64,000 nucleotides of DNA from Kitasatospora paranensis (GCF_039544005.1 NZ_BAABKV010000001.1:1-64000); one strand, 5' to 3'; shown: positions 1-10,474, counted from the first letter of the stretch. Made by a program: numbers and translations. Notes: generated by a model not told the origin, from the sequence alone.

Positions 1-93
1 GCCGCTGACGCGGCGTCAGCCGGGGGTGCCGCCTGCGGCGTCACCGTGCGTGGCTGGCCGGCTGCGCCGGGGCGGGCGGGCGGGTGGCGGGGG

Positions 94-114
94 GAATTCG
101 CCGGTGGCGAATTC
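94..114. repeat. Perfect inverted repeat (9-3-9)
   Basis: GAATTCGCC, spacer GGT, then GGCGAATTC: a perfect 9-base inverted repeat. There is no T-tract and no gene next to it, so a rho-independent terminator is not indicated. It could be a protein-binding site or a structural hairpin. A second perfect inverted repeat (CTGACGC-G-GCGTCAG) lies near position 5. Confidence 0.7.
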
Positions 115-184
115 GTGGGCCTGCTTGGGTGGTTGGGGGCTGGTTTGGCGTCGCTGCGCTCCGCCAATCCGTGGACAATGCGCC

Positions 185-253
185 GGGCCTACGGCCCGTC
201 AATCGGTCGGCTTTCCCGGTCAATTGGCCGGTATTTTTCACGGCCCTACGGCC
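185..253. repeat. Two GGCC-TAC-GGCC type hairpins
   Basis: GGGCC-TAC-GGCCC at 185-197 and a related CGGCC-CTA-CGGCCG at 241-254. A third partial copy (AGGCC-TAC-GGCCC) lies at 910-922. They recur only in gene-poor DNA. Function unknown. Confidence 0.45.
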
Positions 254-292
254 GGTTTGCTAACTGGGTTTCTCGGGCTGCGCCGGGGGTGA

Positions 293-402
293 GCGTTGAC
301 GATGTGACGCGAAATTCGGGTAGCGGCCCCTTCCCCGATCGGGAGGGGTGCCGGCCCGGCCTGCGGCGCCGGGCGTTGACGATGTGTCGCGGACTTCGGG
401 TA
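293..402. repeat. Direct repeat of 30 bases, two copies
   Basis: Copies at 293-322 and 373-402 both begin GCGTTGACGATGTG and end TTCGGGTA. They differ at three positions and lie 80 bases apart. No coding explanation is visible. They could be iteron-like binding sites or promoter repeats, since TTGACG resembles a -35 hexamer. Confidence 0.55.
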
Positions 403-660
403 CTAGCCACAACCCTACCCCCGGCCCGCCCCCGGTCCCGACCGATGGCCGGTTCCGCCTTGCGGTTGCTCGACTTTCGGCCCACCCGCCGCCCGTGGGC
501 AGGGCCTGCGGCCCTCGGGAGGAGCGTTCGGTGCCACCTCCGGGGGTCGGTCCGGCCCGGGCCTGACCGACCCCCGTGGCGGGCCCTCACCAGCACCCCG
601 TGCGCCGGTCCCTGACGGCACCTCAACCACAGATTCCCGGCCGGGCATCCAAAGGGTTTA

Positions 661-706
661 CTGTGCTCTTTCGGCGGCGTTTCCTGTGCTCTTCGGCGGC
701 GTTTCC
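661..706. repeat. Short tandem repeat, two copies of about 22 bases
   Basis: CTGTGCTCTTTCGGCGGCG at 661 is followed by the near-identical CTGTGCTCTTCGGCGGCG at 684, each trailed by TTTC. The second copy is one T shorter. No gene covers it. Confidence 0.6.
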
Positions 707-1272
707 CGGAGCACCGGACGGTCCTGTCCCACCGGCCTTCGAATGGGCGCGAGACACGAACGGTCAACGTCGCGTCCATCGCCCATAACGGCTCTATCAG
801 GCCGCGCCCTCGGCGAGAATATCAATTCCCTTCCGCTCTCTTTTCATGCCACAATCAGAAAGCCCATGGGGCGCAGCTCTGGGAAATCGAATTCTGACAC
901 GCCGAAAAGAGGCCTACGGCCCTCACCACCGACACCACGAACACCAATCCAGACCCCCCAAGAAATCCCACTCGGCATCAACGGGGCAATCCCCAGAGCA
1001 GCACCGGCAAACCGAACACCGGACAGAACAGACCGGGACGGCGGCCCGGGCAGCGGCCACGGCGCAGCAGTACGACGGCCCTGGACGACGGCCCTGGACG
1101 GCGGCCGGGACGGCGGGCAGGGCGGGCCCGGAGACGGCCAGGCCGGAACGGGCCAGGACAGGCCTGGCGGCCGATCAGGACGGCAGCCAAAGTGCACAGC
1201 ACCGGGCGACGGGAGCGGGCCAGGCGGGGCGCAGCGGACGGCCTGGCGGCCGTCCGGGAGGGCGGCGAGGGC

Positions 1273-2134
1273 CTAGGGGAGGTGCAGACCGGGGCTGTCG
1301 CCGTGGAGCCCTCGTTCAGTACGGGGCGCGGGCGCGGGTGGTAAAGGGTGAAGGCGGTCTCGGTCATGTCGATCGTCTTCGCGGTGATGACCAGCGCGGC
1401 CTTGACGGAGCCGGTGAACCTCACCCAGTTGGTGTTGCCGTCGGTGGCCATGATCTCGCGGTCCAGGACCGCGAGGGTGCCGGTCAGGTCGCCGTGCCAG
1501 TGGAGCTGCAGGCACTCCAGAACAGTTCGGCGTGTACCCCTCCGACGGAGGTGAGCGTGCCGGCCGTGTGCACGATGTCGCCGTACCCGGGCATGCGCAG
1601 TTTCCCGTTCGACAGTTCGCCTTCCGGGACGCCGGCGGCGCGGAGCAGCCCCTTGATCCGGTTCTGGCGTTTCTCGTAGTCCGCCAGGACCTGACCCAGC
1701 AGCTCGGCCTTCGCCGCGTTGCTCTTCAGGTCCGCGAGGCGCATCCGCAGGCACCGGTGTACCCGCTCGCGGCGGGAGGCGGGACCGAGCAGCCACAGCG
1801 CCCGGGCCGCGTTCTCCAGGGCCGCGCGCAGCAGGGTGAACGAGGCATGGGTGGGCAGCAGCATCTTGCGGTGACCGTCGCTCTCCGTTCCGCTCACGAG
1901 TGCGGCCAGGGCCTGGAGGTGGTCGACGGCCACCACCAGGGCGTGGTGGGCGCTGTGGGAGACCTGGTGCGGGTCGGTCTTCATATCGTCGCCGGCGAGT
2001 GCGCTGCCGACCGCCACGCTCCACCCGGGCCAGGGGCCTGCGGTGCGCTCGCCGAGCGGCACGACACGCTCGAAGTGGCGCAGCAGAGCACGCAGGAGGA
2101 CCGTCTCGTCTTCGTCCTTCTCCGGGTTCGTCAT
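1273..2134 (-). CDS. Hypothetical protein (two frame breaks)
   Basis: I do not recognise the family. The start is the ATG at 2134 (MTNPEKDEDE). The N-terminal two thirds are helical and charged, with a conserved-looking central stretch (SFTLLRAALENAARALW, then a Lys/Arg-rich helix), and the coding bias is clear. The frame breaks near 1517. Adding one G restores a continuation beginning FWECLQLHWHGDL. Adding one C near 1292 brings it to a TAG stop at 1273. It stands alone between gene-poor stretches. Confidence is good that a gene is here and low for function. Confidence 0.6.
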
Positions 2135-3978
2135 ACCCCGGCAGGCTAGGAGGCCCTGACCAGCGGAAGCCAATCATTTTGCCGCCACAGCCCGTACGGA
2201 CGGACGAAGCCTGCTCAGGTCCAGCTAGGGCATCGACCCTACTCAGGACCGGGCGCAGCAGAACCTCCCTCAGGGCCGGACGGCGGCCCGACCGCAGCGG
2301 CGCCCGCGTGCTGGGGCAGGCCGGCGCGGCGCGGCCCGCCGAAGGCTGGCCCTGGCATCCAGCAGTTGGGGGCCAGCCGCCTGGACGGCGGCAGGCGGGC
2401 ACGCTCCGCTCGGCGGGGACGGCAGCGAGAGCACAGACCCAACTGGCCCCAACAAGCCGAACACCGGCCACCGGCAACGAGCCCTCACCCAGCCGTTCCA
2501 CTCCGAACCAAGAAAAGCCATGCAGTCAATTCGTAAAAATACGAGATCCGAAATTCCAAGCCGAACAAGCGCCAGAAAAGACCGCCCACCCGCCCGACCT
2601 GGCCGGCACCACCCCCGGCCCCACAATCCACCACGTACAGTGACCAAGCCCTGTCGGACACCGGCCCGGCGAAGCACCCGACAGGTCCAACCAAAGGTCT
2701 AAATAATTCGGCGTTTATGGCTGTTTCACGCCCCTCTATCTCGACAGGTCACACCTTCGCCGTCGTGAGAGGGCAGTCCGCCCCCGCAGCCGGGCCGGAA
2801 GCAGACCGGGCAGGGCCGGGTCTTGGCGGCTGGTGCCGGGCACCGCCTGCGGTCGACGCAGCGGGGCGCCCTGGCCGCAACGAGGACGGTGCCCACCCCC
2901 GATGCCCGCCAGCGCGCTGACGGCCCGCCAGGACCCTGCCTCGGCCACCTGGACAGGGTCGGCAAGCTAGGCCTGACCGGGGCCAGGTCCCGCGCTCAGG
3001 GCGGTTGCAGGGGCCCTCGCGGCGCTCCCCGGTCCCGGCTGCGGCCCGTACCCGCCGCAGCCGGGCGAACGGCTGTGGCGGGCCGGAGTGGCGCACGGCG
3101 ACGCGGGATTCGCACCGGCCTCTTCTGAGACGTCGGGGACCGGGCAGGGCCGGTCTGGGCGGCGGCGCTGGGGCACCGCCTGCGGTCGGCGCAGCAGCGC
3201 GCCCTGGCCGGGCGGGGAACGGCTGGCCGGACCCGATGGCCGCTCGGGCGCTGACGGCCCGCCGGCGCCCTGCCGTGGCTCCCTTGAACGGGGTCAACAT
3301 CCGAAGCGGCGGGCGAGGGCCGGACAGTGCGCTCAGGACGGCTCCAGGGACCTCACTGCAGCCCCGGACGCCGAACGGGGCCACCCCGCCACGGCTGGTC
3401 CCGCGAACGGATGTGGTGGGCCCACAAAGACGCACGATGCAGCGGACCCGCGCCAGCCTCTACGGAGGCGCTGGGGACCGTCCAGAACGGCGCCTGGCCC
3501 GGGCAGCACGCTGTGCTGGCCGGCGGCTCCGTGGCTGTCCCAGCAGCTGCAGAGCGCCGCGACGACCGAGCCGCCGGGGGCCGCCAGACGAAGGCACGGG
3601 CGGATGCCCCTGGCCGCCCGCGGGCCGGAACAGGGCGCAGCGGGCCGGGTTCCGGGCCCGCTGCCGGAGGTGGTGGGCGGGTCCCGGTGGCGGGTCGGGA
3701 GCGCCCTGGGCAAGTGGGGCGGATCTGCTTCTTTGATTCGGTGTTCAGACTGCTCATAGCGGTCAGAGTCGGTTCGGTTGGCGCCGCCACTGGTCTGACG
3801 TACGTAGGCGATCGTGAATCAATCCAGGGCAAGCAGGTGGCGTCCGGGGGCGCCCACGCGCCATGGTTGATCCAGGTCGCAGGAGGCGCCCGGCGCCTGC
3901 CGAATCCGGTGCGGTGAACGCGCTCTGGCGGCCGCTCAGATCCGTCCCTCTCCACATTCCGACAGGAGTTCCTCACCC
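2135..3978. other. Gene-poor stretch with an AT-richer patch
   Basis: No convincing gene. Around 2510-2720 the DNA is noticeably AT-richer than its surroundings and holds the small palindrome CGTA-AAAA-TACG (about 2531). From about 2800 to 3310 it contains two diverged copies of a repeat unit of about 165 bases. Open frames here are Pro/Arg/Gly-rich and show no motifs. Confidence 0.5.
2807..3308. repeat. Diverged long direct repeat (two units about 165 bases)
   Basis: Unit 1 (about 2807-2975) and unit 2 (about 3141-3308) share ordered blocks: CGGGCAGGGCCGG, then CACCGCCTGCGGTCG.CGCAGC, then GCGCCCTGGCCG, then GCGCTGACGGCCCGCC. The offset is 333-334 bases. Blocks are well matched and the spacers have drifted. 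It may be a decayed duplication or structured non-coding DNA. Confidence 0.55.
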
Positions 3979-4236
3979 ATGCCCAAGCCCGGCCCCGCCC
4001 GCCTGTTCTGTGTCGGCCTTCAGGACCGCGTCCGCGGCATCCCGGCCGGCGCCCGACGCCGCTTGGTGGTCATCGTCGTCCTGCTCACCGCGGCTGCAGC
4101 CATCGCGCTCGGCGCGGACGTCTCCACCGTGGTCGAGGTCCTCGCGCTGCCGCCGTCCGCGGTGAGGCTCGCGGACCTGGCCGTCGGCGGCTGGGCCAAC
4201 CGGCGGCGCAGCCGGGCCGCCCTGCAGGGGCGGTGA
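3979..4236 (+). CDS. Small single-pass membrane protein
   Basis: An 85-residue protein with one hydrophobic segment at about residues 28-48 (LVVIVVLLTAAAAIALG), preceded by a basic stretch (AGARRR), which suggests a cytoplasmic N-terminus. AGGAG lies about nine bases before the ATG. Its TGA overlaps the GTG of the next gene as GTGA, so the two are probably translationally coupled. I do not recognise a family. It may anchor or modulate the HTH protein that follows, but that rests on position only. Confidence 0.65.
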   Translation: MPKPGPARLFCVGLQDRVRGIPAGARRRLVVIVVLLTAAAAIALGADVSTVVEVLALPPSAVRLADLAVGGWANRRRSRAALQGR

Positions 4237-5288
4237 GCGCGGCCGTGGGACGCCCCGAGAATCCGATCCCGGACAACGCGAGCAAGGAGCTCCGCGCACT
4301 CGCGCAGTACCTGCGGAAACTGCGGGCCAACGCGGGGCTCAACTTCCGCGCGATGGCCGTACACCCGGACGGTGGCCGGTACTCCGCCATCACCTTCCAG
4401 CGCGCGGCGTCCGGTGAGCGGATCCGGCGGAAGGGGGCCGACGGCAAACAGATCGTGGCGGGTGAGCAGATCCCGTCCGAGAAGGTCGCCGAGGCGTTCG
4501 CGCGGGTCTGCGGCGGCGACGTGGCGAAGGCTCGGAAGCTGCGCCGGGAGGCCGCCCGAGCCGATGCCTGGCGCAGCGTCCGGCACGCCTACAACAGGGC
4601 GCTGCGGGAGGGCTGGGATGCCGGCGATCCGCCGCCGCGGCACATCTCCCCCAGTGAGGTCGTCAGTCTCCGTGACCTGCGCACCGCCATGCGGTTCATC
4701 CGCCTCCAGGCCGGGGGCCCCTCCAGCCGCGAGCTCGAGGGCGCGGACCCGACCGGCCACCTCCGCCACACCACCCTCGACCGCGTCCTCAACCACCGCG
4801 CCAAGCCCCGTCTGCCGACCCCGGAACTCTTCGAGGCCTTCCTCGTCGGCTGCAACGTGGCCGAGCGCCACAGGAAGGCCTGGAAGAACGCCTACCAGCG
4901 TCTCGTCGACGCCGACGAACGGCTCAGCGCCCGCGCGGACGCCCGTGAGGCCCGCGCCACCACCGACCCCGACTGGCACACCTGGGGCCTGGACACCCAG
5001 GAGCGCCAGGACCGCATGGAGGAGATCAAGCGGAAGATCGGGCACCTGGTCGACCGGGACTGGTACGACGAGCAGCTCGACCACGAGCGCGACAAGGAGT
5101 TCAACGAGCAGGTCGCCTACATCGACAGCCTCACCGCCGAGGAGCTCGACAAGCTCCAGCGCGAGGCCACCGCCGATCACCGGCAGGCGGACAGACAGTT
5201 GCTCGCCGACATGGCGAAGCGGGCCCGCCCCGCCGACCGGACACAGCCCCTCCGGGCCGTCCCCAAGCCGCGGCGCAGCGGGCCGTGA
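4233..5288 (+). CDS. Helix-turn-helix protein of accessory-element type
   Basis: A 351-residue cytosolic protein. The N-terminal 80 residues resemble an XRE-type helix-turn-helix of actinobacterial plasmid proteins (ELRALAQYLRKLRANAGLNF, then a second helix around YSAITFQRAASG). The rest is charged and helical, ending in a Lys/Arg/Pro-rich tail. The start is the GTG overlapping the upstream stop. A regulatory role is inferred from the fold and the coupling to a membrane protein. Just after it lies a G-rich tract (5317-5336) with three runs of five Gs. Confidence 0.7.
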   Translation: MSAAVGRPENPIPDNASKELRALAQYLRKLRANAGLNFRAMAVHPDGGRYSAITFQRAASGERIRRKGADGKQIVAGEQIPSEKVAEAFARVCGGDVAKARKLRREAARADAWRSVRHAYNRALREGWDAGDPPPRHISPSEVVSLRDLRTAMRFIRLQAGGPSSRELEGADPTGHLRHTTLDRVLNHRAKPRLPTPELFEAFLVGCNVAERHRKAWKNAYQRLVDADERLSARADAREARATTDPDWHTWGLDTQERQDRMEEIKRKIGHLVDRDWYDEQLDHERDKEFNEQVAYIDSLTAEELDKLQREATADHRQADRQLLADMAKRARPADRTQPLRAVPKPRRSGP

Positions 5289-5398
5289 GCCAGGTGCCGG
5301 GACGGCCTGCGGCCGCGGGGGCGGGGGCGGGGGCGGTGTCTTGACGGGTGGGTGCGCGATCGGAACGGGCTGCGGCTGTGGGTTGGGATACTTCGGGC

Positions 5399-6163
5399 AT
5401 GACGCATCCCGCCCCCGCTGTTCGGCCCGCCGTGGACGTCGACGATTCCCGCACGTGGCCCCCGGCCCTGGCGGACCTCGTCGGCCGGCTCGCAGACGAT
5501 GTCGACCTGGCCGAGGCCGACCGGGACGAGTACGTCGACCTTGACCTGGACGCCTACGAGGACGACGTGCTCGCTCTGCTCGACGGCCACCTGGTCCGCG
5601 CCCTGCACTGCACCCGGCTCCTCGACTACGAGGCTGATGCCATCCGCGCCGAGGGCCTTCGCCTGCTCGACGAGGACCTCGTCAACGACCGGCTCGACCA
5701 AGCCCGGGAGCGTGGACTGTTCACCGACGCCGAGCACACGCTGCTGCGCTCGGGGCACCGGCTGGCACCCGGTCGCAGAGTCATGGGGAGCAGCGGCGAG
5801 GTCTGCTTGACCCTGTCCGCCGAAGCGACCGCCCACCACACTCACGGGGCCCGGCCGCTGCTGACCAACTGGGGAGGCGAGGTGGTCTACTCACCGCACT
5901 GCGACACCGACCCCGGCCTCGCGGCGAAGCTGCGCAGCCTCGGCCGACCCGCGCTCGTCACCGCCCACCTCGACCTCGCGTACCCGGGCGACCACAAGGT
6001 CTCCAAGTCGTTGGTGCACACCTTCGTCGGCAAAGCCATCGGTCACACACCGGCCAACGCCGACGTCTTCTACCGGGCCCCGGTCCCCGCGTCCCACATC
6101 GCATCCATCGTCTTCCCCGGCGACCTCGGCTATGACCGCATCCCCGGCCTCCCCCGAAACTGA
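5399..6163 (+). CDS. Uncharacterised protein, possibly ADP-ribosyltransferase-like
   Basis: A 254-residue protein starting at the ATG at 5399. The N-terminal 60 residues are very acidic. The core begins LHCTRLLDYEADAIRAEGL, which recalls the opening His-x-Thr...Ile...Gly-Leu pattern of some ADP-ribosyltransferase-fold families. A later WGGEVVY motif and a conserved-looking tail (SKSLVHTFVG, ASHIASIVFP) follow. I have not been able to place it in a named family, so the fold is a guess. No good ribosome-binding site is visible. GATACT six bases before the ATG could be a -10 box for a leaderless transcript. Confidence 0.65.
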   Translation: MTHPAPAVRPAVDVDDSRTWPPALADLVGRLADDVDLAEADRDEYVDLDLDAYEDDVLALLDGHLVRALHCTRLLDYEADAIRAEGLRLLDEDLVNDRLDQARERGLFTDAEHTLLRSGHRLAPGRRVMGSSGEVCLTLSAEATAHHTHGARPLLTNWGGEVVYSPHCDTDPGLAAKLRSLGRPALVTAHLDLAYPGDHKVSKSLVHTFVGKAIGHTPANADVFYRAPVPASHIASIVFPGDLGYDRIPGLPRN

Positions 6164-6939
6164 CCAACCGGCACGGCGTAACGCGGGGGCAAGGCGGACG
6201 TCTTGGCGGACGTGGAGGGCAGATCGGGGCATGGCGGCCCCTTGGTGGGTAGCGGGGATGGCTGCGGCGCCCCGGTTGGGTCGGTTCCGGGGCGCGGGGC
6301 CGGGCTGTGCCGGGTGCTCGGAGATGCAAGAGCTGTCACCGCCTTAGGGGGCCGGTGACAGGACGGCGGGGACACGCGGCGCAGCGCGGGGCGGTCGGGG
6401 CCGAGGAGTGGGGCCTGGCGTCCCCTGGTGAGGGGCTCTCCCCGGGCCGGTGACAGGCAGACAGGTTCCGGTGGCCCGGGCGGTCTTTGGGGACGGGCGC
6501 CGGCAGCGGGGCGCACCGTGGCCGGCCGGGGCGACGCGGGCGTGGAGCGTGGGCATCCCCAGCGGCTGGGTGGCCGACGGGATCGCCGGGGGCGGCGCTG
6601 GCTGCCGCGGCCCGGGATGTGCCCGGGGCGGCCCGGGGTATGTACGGCCCCGGGCCGCCCTCGGGGGTGCGGCTGCGCGGGCTGCCAGCCGGGGCACCGG
6701 GGGGTTGAGCGGCCGGGCCGGAACCCGTGCGCAGCCGGAACGGGGTCCCCGCAGGGGGTTCGGGAACGGTCCGTCGCCTCATCCAACGACCGGCCCCGTC
6801 CCGGGACACCCCCGGCGCCCTGGGACGCGCCGTAGGCGGGGGCAGGCCGGTGCAGGGGCCGGTCGCGCTCGGGGGTCCGCGACCGGCCCGCCTACCCATC
6901 AGCGTCACCAGCCACGGCGGACCCGTCCACCAGGCGCCA
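6164..6939. other. Gene-poor stretch
   Basis: Long open frames on both strands are Pro/Arg/Gly-rich and overlap one another, and none shows a domain or a ribosome-binding site. I see no gene here. Confidence 0.45.
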
Positions 6940-7785
6940 CTACGCACACCGCCACCCGAGCACACCGGTCCCCCACCCGGACCACCGCCAGGCCGGCCGC
7001 CCGCGGCACAGCGGCCCCGGGCCGCCAGGTCCGGGATTGACCACCTCGAGGAGCTCGTTCATGCGCGGATCGTCGAAGCCCTCGACGTCGCTGTCGGCGT
7101 CGAGCCGTCCGGGGGCCAGGTCGTACAGGGTCAGCCCGTCACCGCGTGGGGTGTGGAGCAGCAGGAGGCGCGGCCCGTTGGTCTCGCGGTTCCAGACCGG
7201 GAGGAGCCGTCGGTGAACCAGGCCGGCCTCGTCATTGAGCCGGTCCGGCGCGCCGGCAGTCGGCCGGCCCTCGTCGTGGAGCGGGTCCACCCCAGTCGCC
7301 GAGCAGTGCGGTGGAGGCCGACCCCCGGGCCGGACGGAGCCCGCGGCCCGGGACGGGCAGCGGAGCGACAGCACCCCTGCACCGGCGACGCCGGGCGCAG
7401 CGAAGGCCTCGGCGAGGATGAGGCGGACGTGGCGTTCGTCGACGCCGGCTTCCCGGGCGGCCCGGATCCTGGCGGTGATGTCGCCGGGCAGGCGTCCGGT
7501 GGGTCGCGGCGCCCAGGTACCGGTGTCGTCGGCGCCCGCTGGGCCGTGGCCGGTCACGGGCGCGTCCTGGCGGCCGGGCACGCCGGTTCGTGCCAGACGG
7601 TGGTCACCGCGGTCCCGCCCGGGAGTCGGCGCTCCGTGGTCCAGGTCCGGCAGCAGAACACGGCCGGAGACGGACCGGGCTCTTCCACCCCGGCGGCCGA
7701 CGGAGAAGGCGCAGCGGTGCGGGCGCTCGGCCTGCGGCGCCGCGGGCGCTGCGCGGGAGAGCTCGTCATCTCCCGCGTGTCCCAC
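6940..7785 (-). CDS. Possible hypothetical gene, boundaries unsure
   Basis: Two segments of this frame look protein-like: DITARIRAAREAGVDERHVR followed by LILAEAFAA, and RLNDEAGLVHRRLLPVW through DSDVEGFDDPRMNELLEVV. The DNA between and around them does not. The gene may be broken by indels like others in this window, or only fragments may remain. No family is recognised. Confidence 0.3.
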   Translation of the reverse strand: MGHAGDDELSRAAPAAPQAERPHRCAFSVGRRGGRARSVSGRVLLPDLDHGAPTPGRDRGDHRLARTGVPGRQDAPVTGHGPAGADDTGTWAPRPTGRLPGDITARIRAAREAGVDERHVRLILAEAFAAPGVAGAGVLSLRCPSRAAGSVRPGGRPPPHCSATGVDPLHDEGRPTAGAPDRLNDEAGLVHRRLLPVWNRETNGPRLLLLHTPRGDGLTLYDLAPGRLDADSDVEGFDDPRMNELLEVVNPGPGGPGPLCRGRPAWRWSGWGTGVLGWRCA

Positions 7786-8014
7786 GCCCGTCGATCACCC
7801 AACCCCGGTGCTACCCGGACGGGGCAGCCCAACAGGGCCGGGTGTCCGCCCGCGCAGTGCCCAGGCGCAGGTGCAGGTGCAGGCTGCATCCGAAGCCCGG
7901 ACAGCCTTCGCCGTCGGGAGTGACGTCCGCCAGGCCACCCTCGGGCGCCTGGAGGAACTCGCTACCTCGGACGGATGCCCGTCGCTCGTCCTTGCCCGGC
8001 AGGCATTTCCCGTG

Positions 8015-10356
8015 TCAGCGAAGGAGAGGGGCGCTGAGGGCGCCCAGGAGCGCGGTCTGCTGCTCGGTCAGCTTCCCCTCGGTGCGAGCCTTGTCCTGCT
8101 TGCGCAGCCAGGTGCCCGGCCGGAACGTCGGGTCGTCGCCGAGGCCGGTGCGGTTGGCCGGACCGTCGAGGGTTCCGCCGGCTGCGAGGTAGGCGAGCAG
8201 GCGCCGGTAGGAGCGGTTCCAGTCCGGCTCCAGTCGCCACAGCTCGTCCAGGGCGTCGAGCTTCGCCGTCTGGTCGGGGGTGAGGTTCTCGGCCTTGCGC
8301 TGGCGGCGCATCCACGCGCCCACGGCGTAGTCGTCCAGCTTCGCGGTCGCCGGGATGGCGAGGTGGCCGTGCTGGTGGTGGAACGCGGCGGCGTAGGCGG
8401 CCCCGCGTTCCCAGGCGTTGGCGTTCTTCGACCAGATCATGCCGAGCGCGTCCAGCTCCGAGATCCGCGCGGCATCGAGCAGGCCCTGGCCGTTCAGGTG
8501 GCGCTGGCGGGTGAGCCAGGAGATCAGCTCCGCGTGCTTCGCCTTGTCGGTGGGGTCGAGGTGGCCGTGCTCGATGTGGAACCGCGTCGCCAGGCCGTGC
8601 ATCCGCTGCCACTCGACCGCGCGCGGGTTGAACGCCCGCAGCTTCACCGCCTGGAGGATCGCGCCCGCGTGGTGGCGGGCGTTGATCTTCAGCCACTCGA
8701 CCGGCGACTCCCCCGCGGCCGGCTGCTCCCCCTCGGCGGGGCCGGCGCCGGCTGCCTCGTCCTCGGAGGCCCCCGTCGTGGTGGTGTGCGCGGAGCCCTG
8801 GGAGCGGTGGGCCCGCAGCTCGGTGATCCGGCCGACCACGCGGGCGTCGTGCGCGGCGAGGGCGCGCAGGACGCGCCAGATGGTGCGGAAGGAGGAGGCT
8901 TCGATCTCGGTGTCGGCCTCGGCCTTCACGGCCTCTCCGGCGTCGTGGACCTCGGCCGGGTCGGCGGTGGCGGTGTCGTCGCCGACATCGGGCGAGGGAA
9001 GGTAGACGGGGATGATGACCCAGGAGACCTTGCCCTGCCGGTAGGACTGGCGCAGCGCGCGGCCGACGGCCTGGACGATGTCGATGACCGAGCTCTTGGG
9101 GTCGGCGAAGCAGATGGCGTCCACGGCTCGGACGTCGATGCCCTCGGACAGGAGGCGGGCGTTGCAGAGGATTCCGCACTCCTCGCCGTCGTCGCCGGTG
9201 TGGGCCTTGAACTCGGTGAAGGCCTGCTTGCGGTGCTTGAGCTTGTCAGTGCCGGCGATCGCCTTCGCCCAGATCCGCTCGGGCCGGTCGGCGTCGGGCA
9301 GCAGCTCGGCGCTCTCCGGCAGGGTGCCGGCGAACTCCCGCGCCGCCGTCACCCGGGAGTGGAAGGTGATGACCCGGCGCAGGCCGAGGTCGGCGACCGC
9401 GCGCAGCACCGCGATCTGCAGGGCCAGCCTGAGGAGTTCCTCGTTGCTGCGCTGGGAGCGGAGGTCGGCGACGGCGGGGAGGTTGAGGAGTTCGCGCAGG
9501 TCCTCGTCGGTGACGACGGGGACCAGGACGCGGTAGTCGGCGAGGTAGCCGTGCTCGATGCCCTGTCCGAGGGTCCAGGTGAAGCAGGTCTTGCCGTAGA
9601 TCTCCTCCGAGTCCATGGAGCACAGGGCGGGCAGCTTCTCGCCGTCGGCGGTGAGGTCGGACAGGCCGGCCTTCGCCGTGCGGTCGTCGGCGATCCGCGG
9701 GGTGGCGGTGAAGTACAGGCGGCGCTTCGCCGGGATCTTCGCGTCGTCGTGGACGGCCGCCCAGGCCTTCCCTCGGCGCCTGCCGTGCGGTGGGCCTCGT
9801 CGATGACGACGAGGTCCCACGCGGGAAGGCCGTGCAGCTGGTGTGCGGCGGTGATCCGCTCCATGGAGGCGTAGGTGGCGTAGACGGTGACCGGCTCGCC
9901 CGCCTTCGCGGAGGCGACCAGGTCGGCGATGCGCGGGGCCTGGGTGGTGACGGCCGCCTCGATCCGCCCGCCCGCCTCCGCGCTCTCCAGTGCCTCCTGG
10001 CGCGAGCACGCCGCCACCGCCACACCGCGGCGCCCGCCCAGCAGCGACCAGGACTCGGCGGTCTGCTCCAGCAGCTCGATCGTCGGGACCAGGACCAGCA
10101 CCCGGCCGCGCGCCGCGAGGCGCCGGGCGCAGTTCGCGGCGATCAGCGTCTTCCCGGAGCCGGTGGCCAGGACCAGCGTCGCCCGGCCCCCGTTCCTCAC
10201 CTCGCGCACCGCGGCCGCGACCGCGTCCTTCTGGAACCAGTGCAGCGTGATGGGCGCCAGCGTGCCGAGCGGCTGGGCGGGCACGGGCGGCTGCGGGGTC
10301 GGGCGCAGCCCGGCCGGCACGGCGGCCTGGGTGGCGGTGGTGGTCGTGGTCTCCAC
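8015..10356 (-). CDS. DEAD/DEAH-box helicase with helicase-associated repeats (one frame break)
   Basis: About 780 residues after repair. It opens with a superfamily 2 helicase core: Q-like region (LHWFQKDAVAAAVREV), Walker A ATGSGKT, motif II DEAH, motif III TATP, and motif VI in QAVGRALRQSYR. The C-terminal third holds several Trp-containing helicase-associated modules (GHLDPTDKAKHAELISWL, GHLAIPATAKLDDYAVGAWM), as in large actinobacterial plasmid and subtelomeric helicases. The frame breaks near 9771, just after DEAH. One added G/C restores AEGKAWAAVHDDAKIP. The start is the GTG at 10356, with GAAGGAG upstream. It follows the Tap/Tpg-like pair on the same strand, so a role in end or plasmid maintenance is possible. 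Defence is the other plausible role. Confidence 0.8.
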
Positions 10357-10474
10357 GGCTGCGGTGCTCCTTCGGATGCTGAGACGGCTGGGCGGGGGTG
10401 GCGGTGCTGTGGGAGGGTCGCGCGGGCGGCCTCTCCTCGGGGCCAGGTCATGGATGGGGAGAGGCCGCCCGGTC

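Larger units (their letters stand above)
1..1272. other. Gene-poor stretch with hairpins and short repeats
   Basis: I see no convincing coding region on either strand. The open frames are low-complexity Arg/Pro/Gly-rich and lack family motifs. The stretch holds a 9-3-9 hairpin, copies of a GGCC-TAC-GGCC type hairpin, a 30-base direct repeat and a short tandem repeat, listed separately. Such DNA is common in streptomycete subtelomeric and plasmid regions, but I see no canonical telomere sequence. Confidence 0.5.

Noticed and set aside
978-2501. Very long Arg/Pro-rich open frame on the minus strand
   Set aside because: Only its short middle (about 1300-1510) makes sense, as the C-terminal part of the frame-broken gene; the rest is high-GC chance translation.
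3005-3976. Several open frames of about 200 residues on both strands
   Set aside because: All overlap, are Pro/Arg/Gly/Ala-rich and lack motifs or ribosome-binding sites; best explained as GC-rich non-coding repeats.
5317-5336. G-rich tract as a G-quadruplex
   Set aside because: Three runs of five Gs and one of two; a quadruplex is possible but nothing ties it to function.
6336-7040. Overlapping long frames on both strands
   Set aside because: No domain, no start signals, and amino-acid composition of chance translation.
8418-9874. Plus-strand frames of 195 to 879 residues across the helicase gene
   Set aside because: Antisense shadows of the helicase, which has clear motifs on the minus strand.
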